Source: Succinivibrio sp. (GTDB lineage Bacteria; Pseudomonadota; Gammaproteobacteria; Enterobacterales; Succinivibrionaceae). From it: a DNA stretch of 63,951 bases. The notes below the pieces were generated by a model. It did not search any database. It saw only the letters and a program-made list of their open reading frames with translations, and had not been told where the DNA came from. How positions within the stretch are numbered: position 1 is the stretch's first letter; each line of letters opens with the position of its first letter. Positions 35,307 to 44,154 of the stretch are shown in pieces. The stretch is taken from contig JAILLS010000053.1 of assembly GCA_024693025.1 (NCBI GenBank), positions 1-63,951 of the forward strand, written 5' to 3'. The translations under genes were made by a program, and so were the position numbers.

Positions 35307-35328
35307 GCGCTAAAACATAGCGCTTTTT
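35307..35328. terminator. Hairpin between flhG and fliA
   Basis: GCGCTA (35307-35312) pairs with TAGCGC (35318-35323) around AAACA. On the plus strand it is followed by TTTTT; on the minus strand by AGTTTTAG. It could end antisense transcripts or attenuate reading from flhG into fliA. Confidence 0.45.
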
Positions 35329-35376
35329 CTCACATTCTAAAGCTTTGTCGCATTTCTACGTGCAAAAACTGTAATT

Positions 35377-36213
35377 CTACTCGCGACTGCCCGTCTTACC
35401 TATCAGGTTTTCCACAAAAAACTGCAGATGACCACCAGCTACCTCCGGCACCGGCCAGGTGGTGATCCGCTGTGCCAAAGTTTTAAAAGCCCGTGAAGCT
35501 GGCGAACTCGGATAAAGATCTACCACGCAGGAGCGCTGTCTGATGGCTTTGCGCATATTGGCATCCACCGGGATCATCCCGACCAGCTCAAGCGTTGCAT
35601 CTAAAAAGCGATCCACCACCATGACGAGCTTCTGGAACATCACTTTGCCCTCTTCCATGGTATGGATCTGATTGCCGATAATCTTAAAGCGCTTGACTCC
35701 ATAGTCATTGGACAGAACCTTCATCTGTGCATAGGCATCAGCAATCGAGGTCGGTTCATTGCAGACCACCATCAGCACATCCTGAGCGGCGCGGCAGAAC
35801 GACAGCACCATTTCTGAAATACCGGCGGCGGTATCCACAATCAGATAATCGACATCCACCTTAAGACTTGAAAAGGCCCGGATCAGACCGGCATGCTGCT
35901 CGACTGACAGCTCTGCCATTTCCTTAAGACCGGATGAGGCCGGGACGATCAGCATGTCATGAGGACCGCGCTGCAGAATCTCCGCGAGATCGCACTCTCC
36001 GCGCAGCACATGACCAAGATTCTTCTCGACCTTCAGCCCTAACATCACATCGATGTTGGCAAGACCCAAGTCAGCATCAAACAGCATCACCTTCTTGCCC
36101 ATCTGTCCTAAGGCCACAGCCAGATTCAACGACACGCTGGTCTTACCGACACCGCCTTTGCCTCCGGTGACCGTCAGCACTTTTACTTTATGGTTGACAG
36201 GAGTATTCAACAT
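35377..36213 (-). CDS. flhG: Flagellar number regulator FlhG (FleN), MinD-like ATPase
   Basis: FlhG restricts flagellar number and counteracts FlhF. The 278-residue product has deviant Walker A TGGKGGVGKTSVSLNLA (about residues 15-31), VMLFDADLGLANIDVMLG and DYLIVDTAAGISEMVLSF, all typical of FlhG/FleN. A C-terminal helix for membrane binding is plausible (HLQFFVENLIGK). It follows flhF by 10 bp; the flhF-flhG pair is the hallmark of polar or otherwise number-controlled flagella. Confidence 0.95.
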   Translation of the reverse strand: MLNTPVNHKVKVLTVTGGKGGVGKTSVSLNLAVALGQMGKKVMLFDADLGLANIDVMLGLKVEKNLGHVLRGECDLAEILQRGPHDMLIVPASSGLKEMAELSVEQHAGLIRAFSSLKVDVDYLIVDTAAGISEMVLSFCRAAQDVLMVVCNEPTSIADAYAQMKVLSNDYGVKRFKIIGNQIHTMEEGKVMFQKLVMVVDRFLDATLELVGMIPVDANMRKAIRQRSCVVDLYPSSPASRAFKTLAQRITTWPVPEVAGGHLQFFVENLIGKTGSRE

Positions 36214-36223
36214 CTCTGACTCC

Positions 36224-37750
36224 TTAATTTAATCCAAAAGCCGACTGGGCGGCGTCACTTTCTACGACCGCTAGCGCTCTCTGCGTCAGCTCGCCTGCAT
36301 CAGGCACCTTTAAATCCTCAGGTACCCTCTGCCCGTCAGTCACATAGCTCAGTTTAAGGTCATGCTTCAGACAAAGCGACAAAGCATCTCCTAAAGAAGA
36401 GCTTTCATCCATCTTGGTAAGAATCATGCCTTCAATTCCGATATCCGCAAAATGATCATAGGCCTGAGAGAGCACCCTGCTCTGACTGGTCGCAGGCAGC
36501 ACCAGATAATGCTTAAGCTTAAGCTGTGACTGCTGCTTTAGCTGATTGAGCTGGGAATTAAAACGCTCATCCTTAAGACCAACGCCTGCCGTATCGACCA
36601 GAACCAGACTCTTATCCCGCAGGGTATATAGGACCTCTTTAAGATCATTGATCTGATCTACGGCAAAAGCGGTACAGCCCATGATGCGGCCATAGGTTTT
36701 AATCTGTTCGACCGCGCCTATGCGGTAATGATCCGCAGTCACGACCGCCACACCATCCGGACCATAATTCATGACAAAGCGGGCGGCCAGCTTGGCTAAG
36801 GTGGTGGTCTTGCCCACTCCCGCAGGTCCGATCAGGGCAACAATCCCGCCCTCCCGGATAATCTCATCTGAACCAACCTTAAGCCGCGTGCGGATAAGAT
36901 CACCTAAATCCCGCCAGGCATTGTTAAAGGAGGCTTCCTTATCCAGTGTCCCTGAAAGCAGGGCCGCCACCTCAGGAGCAAAGCCTGCTGAGACCAGAAG
37001 AGAAGTGGTCATCGCACGCACCGGCTGTTCACGGGTCTGCGAATCCTTGATAAGTCCAGCCAGTTCAAACTGCAGCAGCTTTTTAATCTCGGCTACCTGC
37101 TCTTTAACTTCCTGCAGCGAGCCCTGTTCGGCCTCAGAAGTCTGATAGGAGCTCATGCCATGCGCAGCCTCGACGGCCTTACGCTCCTGAGCTTTCTTGT
37201 GTTCACGTTCCTCAAAGAGGTCGCGCAGCCCTGAGCGCTCAGCTAAAGGCTGAGGAGGAGCTGGACGTTTTAGCGCCGCTGCAGGAGTTTTGCCTGCTGG
37301 TCTTGCGGTGCTGACTGCACGCTCCTGTGCCGAGGCCTGTTCCTGTTTCTGCCTCTCCTGCTGCTGTCTCTCTAAAATTTCCAGAAGACTCTTGGCAAAG
37401 GTTTCAGACTTGCTGCTGCCTGAGCCTGCGGCAGCAGTCTTAAGCACAGGACTGTCGGTGACAGCCCTGCTCTTGGAATTCTCTGACAGGGTAACTTCAT
37501 CATCTTTAAGATAGCTGCCCAGAGCCCCGCTTGAGCGTCTTACCGCTTCAGTTAAAGGACCCTGAGGGCTCTGCGCGGCGGGGGCGGAAGCTTCTGAGAC
37601 GGCAGGGCTCTCGCTTTCAATGCCGGCAACAATTTCAACTCCCCCAGCTACCCGCTTGTTGGACATGATCACGGCATCAGCTCCCAGCTCATTCTTGATC
37701 TGAGAGAGTGCCTCGCGCATATCAGAGGCTACGAAGCGCTTTAATTTCAT
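36224..37750 (-). CDS. flhF: Flagellar biosynthesis GTPase FlhF
   Basis: FlhF is an SRP-type GTPase that places the first flagellar components at the pole. The 508-residue product begins with the conserved MKLKRFVASDMREALSQI (B domain), continues with about 150 residues of low-complexity linker, and has the NG domain with G1 GPAGVGKTTTLAKLAARF, VTADHYRIGAVEQ, LVDTAGVG and LTKMDESSSLGDALSL. The order flhA-flhF-flhG-fliA matches polar flagellates. A sigma-70-like TTGACT-N17-TTAATA lies in the 115-bp gap upstream. Confidence 0.95.
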   Translation of the reverse strand: MKLKRFVASDMREALSQIKNELGADAVIMSNKRVAGGVEIVAGIESESPAVSEASAPAAQSPQGPLTEAVRRSSGALGSYLKDDEVTLSENSKSRAVTDSPVLKTAAAGSGSSKSETFAKSLLEILERQQQERQKQEQASAQERAVSTARPAGKTPAAALKRPAPPQPLAERSGLRDLFEEREHKKAQERKAVEAAHGMSSYQTSEAEQGSLQEVKEQVAEIKKLLQFELAGLIKDSQTREQPVRAMTTSLLVSAGFAPEVAALLSGTLDKEASFNNAWRDLGDLIRTRLKVGSDEIIREGGIVALIGPAGVGKTTTLAKLAARFVMNYGPDGVAVVTADHYRIGAVEQIKTYGRIMGCTAFAVDQINDLKEVLYTLRDKSLVLVDTAGVGLKDERFNSQLNQLKQQSQLKLKHYLVLPATSQSRVLSQAYDHFADIGIEGMILTKMDESSSLGDALSLCLKHDLKLSYVTDGQRVPEDLKVPDAGELTQRALAVVESDAAQSAFGLN

Positions 37751-37865
37751 CTTTCTCTCCGCAACACCTCAAAAAAATTTCATTCACAAATACATAAACC
37801 GTATGTATATTAAAATAATGTTTAAAAACAAGTCAATATTTTATCAAGGCAGTACAGCAAAAGTG

Positions 37866-40088
37866 CTACCTAAGTTGCATATTTGGGTTGTTCTGTCCAT
37901 TGCCCACCACGCTGACGATCTTAATCTGCTTGTCATCCGGAATTTCCTGATAGGACAGAACCCTGAGCCCCGGTATAGTATTCTTGACAAAGCGGGAGAG
38001 CGTCGAACGCAGCATGCCTGAAGTCAGCAGAATGGCAGGCTCGCCGGCCATTTCCTGATTGGCTGAGGCCTCCATGAGAGACTTCTGCATGCGATCGGCA
38101 AGACCAGGTTCAATCCCCACGCCTTCAGCACCGCCGGTCTCTAAGGACTTATGCAGCACCTTTTCTAAATCCGGAGCAAGAGTAATCACCGGGATCACCG
38201 TCTCCCCACCCACAATATCCTGAATGATCAGACGACGCAGTCCGATGCGGCAGGCCGCAGTCAAAACCTCGGCATCCTGACTCTTGCGGGCATACTCCTC
38301 CAAGGTCTCCAGAATCGTGCGCATATCCCGCACCGGGACGCCTTCATTGAGCAGATTCTGCAGAATATGCGTGAGCAGACCTAAGGATACGACCGCAGGC
38401 ACCAGACCATTGACCAGCTTAGGCTGCGTTCTGGCCACCAGATCCAGAATATTCTGCACTTCCTCCTGTCCAAGCAGCGAAGAGCAGTTGTTCACCAGAA
38501 TCTGGGACAGATGGGTTGCGATCACCGTCGAGCAGTCCACCACGGTATAGCCAAGCCCTAAGGCCTTGTCATTATCGGATTTAGCTATCCAGACAGCCTC
38601 AAGACCAAAGGCCGGATCCTGCGTCTTCGTACCTTCAATGTCGCCAAAAACCTGACCTGGATTGATGGCAAGATCCCGCTCTGGCTGCACCTCAGCCTCA
38701 CCAAAGGTCACCCCCATCATGGTAATGCGATAGAAATTAGGACCTAAATCAAGATTATCGCGAATATGCACCGGCGGAATTAAAAAGCCCAGATCCTGTG
38801 AGAGCTTTTTACGCACGCCCTTCACGCGATTGAGCAGCTCGCCGCCCTGAGTCTTATCCACCATCGGAATCAGCCGATAGCCCACCTCAAGTCCGATGAC
38901 ATCCACCTCCGAGACATCATCCCAGCTCAGCTCCTTGTTCTCAGGCTGTCCAGGAGCACCGCCACCCTGCCCTTTAGGCGCACCCTTAGCCTGCTGCTGT
39001 GCGGCCTTTTCGATACGGCGCTGCTGATAATAGCCTGTACCTACACACAGAGCTGCCAAAAGGATAAAGGCAAAATGCGGCATACCCGGCACAATTCCCA
39101 TGATAAACAGCACCAGGGCCACGATATAGCTGGTTTTAGGATTGCCTAGAAGCTCGCTGATAACCTGCTGTCCCATCTCTTTTTGGGTATCAGACTGACG
39201 GGTCACGATGATGGCAGTGGCTACCGAGAGCAGCAGCGACGGGATCTGGGCTACCAGACCGTCACCGATGGAGAGAATGGTATAAATCTGAGCTGACTGA
39301 CCGGCCGTGAGATCATATTGGAAAATGCCGATCGCCATGCCGCCTAAAAGATTGATAAACAGAATGAGCACACCGGCGACCGCATCGCCCTTCACAAACT
39401 TGGAGGCACCGTCCATGGCGCCGTAGAAATCCGCCTGGTTGGTCACCTCAAGACGCCGCTGCTTAGCCTCATCCTGATTGATAAGTCCTGCATTGAGGTC
39501 AGCATCAATAGACATCTGTTTACCAGGCATAGCATCCAAGGTAAAACGCGCCGTCACCTCAGCAATACGTCCCGCGCCCTTGGTGATCACCACAAAGTTA
39601 ATAATCACCAGGATCACAAACACGATGATACCGACCGTGTAGCTGCCGCCCATCACCACGTTGCCGAAGGCTTCAATCACCTTGCCCGCAGCCGCTCCGC
39701 CATCCTGACCATGCAGCAGAATCACACGCGTTGACGCCACATTCAGGGACAGACGCAGAATCGTGGAGAGCAGAAGCACCGACGGGAAAGAGCCGAAATC
39801 CAGGGGCTTCTGAGCATAGATGGCCACTAAGAGCACCACCATGGAGAGTGCAATATTAAAGGAGAAGAGAATATCGAGCAGAGTTGGCGGCAGAGGCAGC
39901 GTGATCATGGACAGACAGGCCAGCACCAGAACCGGAGTACCAAGTTTGATAGTCCGCATCTTCTGATAGGCAGTGCCGCCAATTTCAAGCCCTTTAGCTA
40001 CCCGCGGGTTAGCCCTGAGCTTGCCCAGGCTGTTCCCCACTGCCTTAGGCAGCTTAACTTTAGCACCAATACTGTCCAGTAAAGCCAA
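37866..40088 (-). CDS. flhA: Flagellar export gate protein FlhA
   Basis: FlhA forms the nonameric ring beneath the export gate and docks chaperone-substrate complexes. The product (740 residues) has about eight membrane segments (residues 50-340), the conserved FHIPEP-type region (FVKGDAVAGVLILFINLLGG) and a large cytoplasmic domain (LEVGYRLIPMVD, GLVPAVVSLGLLTHILQNLL). The start is TTG at 40088, giving about 40 extra N-terminal residues compared with E. coli (692); AAAGGA lies upstream at 10 bases. A downstream start cannot be excluded. Confidence 0.94.
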   Translation of the reverse strand: MALLDSIGAKVKLPKAVGNSLGKLRANPRVAKGLEIGGTAYQKMRTIKLGTPVLVLACLSMITLPLPPTLLDILFSFNIALSMVVLLVAIYAQKPLDFGSFPSVLLLSTILRLSLNVASTRVILLHGQDGGAAAGKVIEAFGNVVMGGSYTVGIIVFVILVIINFVVITKGAGRIAEVTARFTLDAMPGKQMSIDADLNAGLINQDEAKQRRLEVTNQADFYGAMDGASKFVKGDAVAGVLILFINLLGGMAIGIFQYDLTAGQSAQIYTILSIGDGLVAQIPSLLLSVATAIIVTRQSDTQKEMGQQVISELLGNPKTSYIVALVLFIMGIVPGMPHFAFILLAALCVGTGYYQQRRIEKAAQQQAKGAPKGQGGGAPGQPENKELSWDDVSEVDVIGLEVGYRLIPMVDKTQGGELLNRVKGVRKKLSQDLGFLIPPVHIRDNLDLGPNFYRITMMGVTFGEAEVQPERDLAINPGQVFGDIEGTKTQDPAFGLEAVWIAKSDNDKALGLGYTVVDCSTVIATHLSQILVNNCSSLLGQEEVQNILDLVARTQPKLVNGLVPAVVSLGLLTHILQNLLNEGVPVRDMRTILETLEEYARKSQDAEVLTAACRIGLRRLIIQDIVGGETVIPVITLAPDLEKVLHKSLETGGAEGVGIEPGLADRMQKSLMEASANQEMAGEPAILLTSGMLRSTLSRFVKNTIPGLRVLSYQEIPDDKQIKIVSVVGNGQNNPNMQLR

Positions 40089-40141
40089 TTTAACCGTTAT
40101 CCTTTAATTAAGCACGTCAAAAAAGTGCATTTGCATAATAT

Positions 40142-40158
40142 ATGCATTATTTATACCA
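40142..40158 (-). promoter_or_regulatory. Weak sigma-54-type promoter candidate for flhA
   Basis: The minus strand reads TGGTATAAATAATGCAT, with GG and GC ten bases apart as in sigma-54 promoters, though the rest of the -24 block (TGGTAT) is far from TGGCAC. It lies 54-70 bp upstream of flhA, just after the yqcC stop. flhA operons are RpoN-dependent in vibrios. Confidence 0.35.
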
Positions 40159-40183
40159 CGAAATTCTGCGCAGGTCAGACACG

Positions 40184-40507
40184 CTAGGCCGCAAACAGGG
40201 CATCCAGCCTGCGCAGCAGAGCTATGAGCTCCCGATAAGTCCCCCACTGTCCGCGGTAGACCTCCTCCGCCATCGGGTGCACCAGCACGCTTCCTGCCGC
40301 AAGCTCAGGCTCCTTGAGCGCACGCAGCTTCACAATCAGCACAAACTGCAGCCACTGATGAAACTTAAGCGTATCGACGGCAAAAGGCAGCTGACTGTGC
40401 AGCGCCTCTGGGGCAGGCGGAGTCTCACTCCACAGATTAAGCCGCTTCAGCTGTGACTCAAGCTCACAGAGCAGCTGCTCTAGCTCCTCACGCCTAATTA
40501 CTGCCAT
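40184..40507 (-). CDS. yqcC: YqcC family protein
   Basis: The 107-residue product matches the YqcC (DUF446) family, e.g. LPFAVDTLKFHQWLQFVLI and the C-terminal LRRLDALFA. The family is small, helical and widespread in gammaproteobacteria; in E. coli it is encoded next to truC and its function is not known. The ATG at 40507 overlaps the end of ruvX by 14 bases and has AGG six bases upstream; a GTG five codons earlier is an alternative. It is the last gene of a ruvX-containing unit and lies just upstream of flhA. Confidence 0.85.
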   Translation of the reverse strand: MAVIRREELEQLLCELESQLKRLNLWSETPPAPEALHSQLPFAVDTLKFHQWLQFVLIVKLRALKEPELAAGSVLVHPMAEEVYRGQWGTYRELIALLRRLDALFAA

Positions 40508-40925
40508 GCTGAGCCTGCTCACTGAAATACTGTTCTAGAAGAATACAGGCCGTCAAGGAATCGACATGCCCCTTATCCTTTGCTAAGGCCCCGAAACCTC
40601 CCGTGGCGAAAATTTCGGCCTTGGCCTCCTTGCTGGACAGACGTTCATCCACATAAGCCAGAGGCAGGGAAGTGAGCGTCTGCAGCTTCTGGGCAAAACG
40701 GCGCGCCCTTACGGTCATCTCCTGCTCAGTGCCATCAAGATTGAGCGGGATCCCGACGACCAGCAGCTGCGGCTGCCACTGCCTGACAAGCTTTAAGAGC
40801 TGAGGCTCGGGAACTTTGCCGAATTTGGTGACAAGACACGGCAGTTCCTCAGTGGTCTGAAATTCCGTGCTGCCTACCGCCACTCCGATGTGGCGCAGGC
40901 CATAGTCAAAGGCCATCACCCTCAT
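40494..40925 (-). CDS. ruvX: Pre-16S rRNA nuclease / Holliday junction resolvase-like RuvX (YqgF)
   Basis: The 143-residue product has the RNase H-like YqgF layout: MAFDYGLRHIGVAVG (catalytic Asp7), LLVVGIPLNLDGTEQEM, and YVDERLSSKEA, with a C-terminal DSLTACILLEQY holding a further acidic residue. YqgF processes the 5' end of 16S rRNA in E. coli. The start codon overlaps the upstream stop as ATGA (40922-40925), implying translational coupling to the DnaC-like gene. Usually yqgE or gshB is the neighbour, so the setting is unusual. Confidence 0.93.
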   Translation of the reverse strand: MRVMAFDYGLRHIGVAVGSTEFQTTEELPCLVTKFGKVPEPQLLKLVRQWQPQLLVVGIPLNLDGTEQEMTVRARRFAQKLQTLTSLPLAYVDERLSSKEAKAEIFATGGFGALAKDKGHVDSLTACILLEQYFSEQAQHGSN

Positions 40926-41749
40926 AAGGCCCTACCATGCAGCAGGATATCCTGATTGCGGCTCTGCCCCAGCAGCTGCTCAGCCATCACTGAATAACTG
41001 CGCAGCGCTTCATAACATCCGGGTCCCACCGCATCTCTAAGATAGCTTAAATCTAACGAAGTAGTGATGCAGAGCGCCTTATCAGTCTGCCGTCTGATGT
41101 TTAACAGCTCAGTCAGATACTGCTGCTCATAGGTGGACAGCCCCTTGTTGTCCTGCAGGAAGTTATCGATAAGCAGTAAATCCACCTGCAGAAAATCCTG
41201 CCATATTTCACGTTTTTGCCGGATGCTCTCAAAATCCTCATCATTGGCATGCAGCTGTGTCTTCTTCAGGGCCGCAAAGCTTACGAGCCTTACGGTAAGT
41301 GTCTGGGAACCGCTCAAAATATAGTTCACGGCACAGGAGCAGAGCACGGTCTTGCCCGAGCCAGGATTGCCCTGAATGAGCAGCAGAGGCGGGTTTTCCG
41401 AGACCTTTTTATGACCGACCAGACTTGCGCACAGACCTAAGGCCGCACCTAGGGCAGCACTGTTGGCATCATCATGAATGACACTGGCAAAGGTGTAGCG
41501 CTCTGAGACGAGATCCCGCGCTCTAATCGCCTTAACATAGTCCTGACGGCGCTGTTGCTGCTGCGAGAGGATCTCCTCATAGGCAGTATGAGCCTCCTGC
41601 CTGCGCGCCCTGACCATATCCAGAGGCGGCTCAGCTGAGATCTCCTTTACATCTGCATCGGTGATAAGGCCATGGGAGAGTTGTTTTATCGAATTAAACA
41701 AAACCTCACTGCTAAAGGCTCGAGCTTGAGATTTGCGCTGTTCTGTCAC
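40922..41749 (-). CDS. DnaC-like AAA+ helicase loader
   Basis: The 275-residue product has an AAA+ domain with Walker A GNPGSGKT (127-134), Walker B LLLIDNF (Asp195) and a DnaC/IstB-like arrangement (LKKTQLHANDED, TYEQQYLTELLNIRRQTDKA). The N-terminal 90 residues are helical and charged, the region that binds DnaB in DnaC. It probably loads the replicative helicase, but distance from E. coli DnaC is large and an IstB-type or primosomal role is possible. The start is GTG after GAGAG. It overlaps ruvX by four bases. No phage or transposon genes adjoin it, so it looks like a resident chromosomal loader. Confidence 0.75.
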   Translation of the reverse strand: MTEQRKSQARAFSSEVLFNSIKQLSHGLITDADVKEISAEPPLDMVRARRQEAHTAYEEILSQQQQRRQDYVKAIRARDLVSERYTFASVIHDDANSAALGAALGLCASLVGHKKVSENPPLLLIQGNPGSGKTVLCSCAVNYILSGSQTLTVRLVSFAALKKTQLHANDEDFESIRQKREIWQDFLQVDLLLIDNFLQDNKGLSTYEQQYLTELLNIRRQTDKALCITTSLDLSYLRDAVGPGCYEALRSYSVMAEQLLGQSRNQDILLHGRAL

Positions 41750-41785
41750 GTAAAGCTCTCCATCCTGACTTTTAACTAACTTCTG

Positions 41786-41804
41786 GCAGTAGCGAGGCTA
41801 CTGC
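41786..41804. other. Hairpin between galK and the DnaC-like gene
   Basis: GCAGTAGC (41786-41793) pairs with GCTACTGC (41797-41804) around GAG. It lies in the 168-bp gap after galK. No T-run follows on the minus strand, so its role as a terminator is uncertain. Confidence 0.45.
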
Positions 41805-41917
41805 GCTCTATTCATTTGCCTCATTCTACTCTATCTGAGCCTAAATGCCTATAGCTGCAAGGAGGAGAGCAGGTGCAGCTGCAGGAAAGGCTCAGTTTAT
41901 GCCGCAGAAGCTTTGGC

Positions 41918-43081
41918 TTACAGAGTCCTGACGTAGACGCCCTGACAGGCCTCGGTTTCAAAGATGGTGGCCGCTTTGCCTGCAAGCTTGGGATATTCTT
42001 CTGCAACTGCCTGTCTCACTACCGCCTCCTGACCTTTTCTCACCAGCGCCACCACGCTGCCGCCAAAGCCGCCGCCCGTCATTCTGACTGCACCCTCACG
42101 CGGGCCCAGGGCCGCTCTGACCAGCTCTACCAGCCCGTCAATTTCCGGAATGGTGATCTCAAAGTCATCGCGCATCGAACAGTGCGAGGCATACATCAGC
42201 GCAGAGAGCCGAGGCAGGTCTCCAGCCCTGAGCGCAGCCACGGCTGCCAGCACCCGCTGATCCTCAGTGATCACATGCCGGGCCCGCCGATAGGTGGTCT
42301 CATCTATCCTGCCTTCAAGCGCCCTGAGCCCGTCAAGATCTGCATCGCGCAGCAGCCTGACGCCTAAACTTTGAGCCGCGCTTTCACAGCAGGCGCGGCG
42401 TTCATTATACTCTGAGCCTACCAGCTGATGTTTGACGTTAGAATTGATCACCATGACCACCAGCTCCTCAGGCAGAGGGACCTGAGTCAGCTGCAGGGAC
42501 TTGCAGTCAATAAGCAGCGCCTGACCCTGCTCACCGCAGGCTGAAATGGTCTGATCCATGATGCCGCACTTGATCCCCGCAAAGGCTTCTGCTGCCTGGC
42601 CAAAGCTAGCAAGCTTCTGCCTCTCAAGCGGCAGACCAAGATAGCTTGACAGCAGGGCCCCAAAACAGACTTCCAGGGATGCCGAAGAGGAGAGTCCTGC
42701 CCCCTGCGGGATATTGCCTGAGATGATAAGATCTAGTCCCCCGCTCTGCCTGCCGTAATGCGAGCAGATCTCATTGACCATGCCGCGCAGATAGTTTGAC
42801 CAGATCAGCTTAGGATCTGCACAGAGCCCTCCCTCCAGGCTGAACTCAGCATAATTGTCAGAGTCAAGATCCTGTGCCAGCACGCGCAGCTTCTGACTCT
42901 GATTAGGACTTGCCAGCATGCAGGTGCCGTATTTGATGGCGCAGGGCAGCACAAAGCCGCCGTTATAGTCAGTATGCTCGCCGATAAGATTAACCCGTCC
43001 AGGCGCATAGGCAAGATAACGGGGTTCCTGCTTGAAATAGCTTTCAAACGCCTTGTGCGTCGCTGCAATTAAAGTGTCCAT
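41918..43081 (-). CDS. galK: Galactokinase
   Basis: Galactokinase makes galactose 1-phosphate in the Leloir pathway. The 387-residue product has the galactokinase signature GRVNLIGEHTDYNGGFVLPC (residues 28-47), the GHMP ATP loop GAGLSSSASLEVCFG and the C-terminal MTGGGFGGSVVAL. It follows galT by seven bases in a galE-galT-galK operon. Confidence 0.96.
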   Translation of the reverse strand: MDTLIAATHKAFESYFKQEPRYLAYAPGRVNLIGEHTDYNGGFVLPCAIKYGTCMLASPNQSQKLRVLAQDLDSDNYAEFSLEGGLCADPKLIWSNYLRGMVNEICSHYGRQSGGLDLIISGNIPQGAGLSSSASLEVCFGALLSSYLGLPLERQKLASFGQAAEAFAGIKCGIMDQTISACGEQGQALLIDCKSLQLTQVPLPEELVVMVINSNVKHQLVGSEYNERRACCESAAQSLGVRLLRDADLDGLRALEGRIDETTYRRARHVITEDQRVLAAVAALRAGDLPRLSALMYASHCSMRDDFEITIPEIDGLVELVRAALGPREGAVRMTGGGFGGSVVALVRKGQEAVVRQAVAEEYPKLAGKAATIFETEACQGVYVRTL

Positions 43082-43088
43082 GCGATCC

Positions 43089-44135
43089 TCAGTCCTTAAG
43101 AGAATAATGACGGTCAGAGAGTTCCTTTAACCGTGCTGCCGCCTGCTCGGGGGTCAGATCACGCTGGCGTTCAGCCAGAAGCTCAAAGCCTGCCACAAAT
43201 TTTTTGACCGTAGCTGAGCGCAGCAGCGGCGGATAGTAATGCGCATGCAGCTGCCATTCAGGATGCTCCCTGCCATCTGCGGGAGGATGATGCCAGCCCA
43301 TGGAATAAGGGAAGGAGCAGCCAAACAGATTATCGTAGCGGGTGGTAAGCTGTTTGATGCACAGCGCCAGATCCTCAGTCTGCTCCGCGCTAAGCTCCGG
43401 GAGTGAGCTGACCTTGAACTTAGGCAGCAAAAGAGTCTCATAAGGCCAGAAAGCCCAGAAGGGAACCACCACGGCAAAATACCGAGTCTGCAGCACTACC
43501 CGCTCCTCCTTTTCAAGCTCCTGCTTAAGATAGTCTTCAAGCAGGGAGGCTGAATGGGAGGCATAATACTCGCTCTGGGTGTGCAGCTCCTTTTCAAGCT
43601 CCTGCGGCAGATAGCTGCAGGCCCAGATCTGCCCGTGCGGATGCGGATTGGAACAGCCCATGATGGCACCCTTGTTTTCAAAGAGCTGTACACAGACATA
43701 GTGCTCTGATAGCTCACGATACTGCTGCTGCCAGAGCTTCACCACCTCACTGATCTCAGCCACACTCAAAAGCGGCATGGTTTTGGAGTGATCTGCAGAA
43801 AAACAGATCACCCTGGCAGTACCTGAGACCGGAGTAAGCTTAAAAAGCTCAGACTCAGGTTCAGGGGCAGCTACCTCCTCAGGCATCAGTGCGGCAAAAT
43901 CATTGGTAAATACATAATTGTGCTCATAGTCAGGGTTTCGGCTTCCGTTGATGCGCGGATTACCGGGACACAGATAGCAGTCCTTGTCATAGCTGGGCTT
44001 GACCTGCCCGGGCAGTTTCTCGACCTGACCTAGCCAGGGTCTTTTGGCCCGCTGCGGTGAAACTAAGATCCATTCCCCGCTCAGCGCATTGTAGCGGCGG
44101 TGGGGATGATCCGCGCGATTAAAGGCTTTCATCAT
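43089..44135 (-). CDS. galT: Galactose-1-phosphate uridylyltransferase
   Basis: GalT exchanges UDP between glucose and galactose 1-phosphate. The 348-residue product contains the active-site [13 protein letters not shown] (HPH, nucleophilic His near residue 170), zinc-site cysteines in [10 protein letters not shown], and AWHHPP-like GWHHPPADG. Family length is about 348. The first of two tandem ATGs (44135) has AAGGA six bases upstream. It sits 19 bp after galE. Confidence 0.96.
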   Translation of the reverse strand: MMKAFNRADHPHRRYNALSGEWILVSPQRAKRPWLGQVEKLPGQVKPSYDKDCYLCPGNPRINGSRNPDYEHNYVFTNDFAALMPEEVAAPEPESELFKLTPVSGTARVICFSADHSKTMPLLSVAEISEVVKLWQQQYRELSEHYVCVQLFENKGAIMGCSNPHPHGQIWACSYLPQELEKELHTQSEYYASHSASLLEDYLKQELEKEERVVLQTRYFAVVVPFWAFWPYETLLLPKFKVSSLPELSAEQTEDLALCIKQLTTRYDNLFGCSFPYSMGWHHPPADGREHPEWQLHAHYYPPLLRSATVKKFVAGFELLAERQRDLTPEQAAARLKELSDRHYSLKD

Positions 44136-44154
44136 GCTCTATCCTTAAACAAGC

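Noticed and set aside
40922-41749. IstB transposition helper of an IS21 element
   Set aside because: No istA or terminal repeats nearby and tight overlap with ruvX favour a resident helicase loader.
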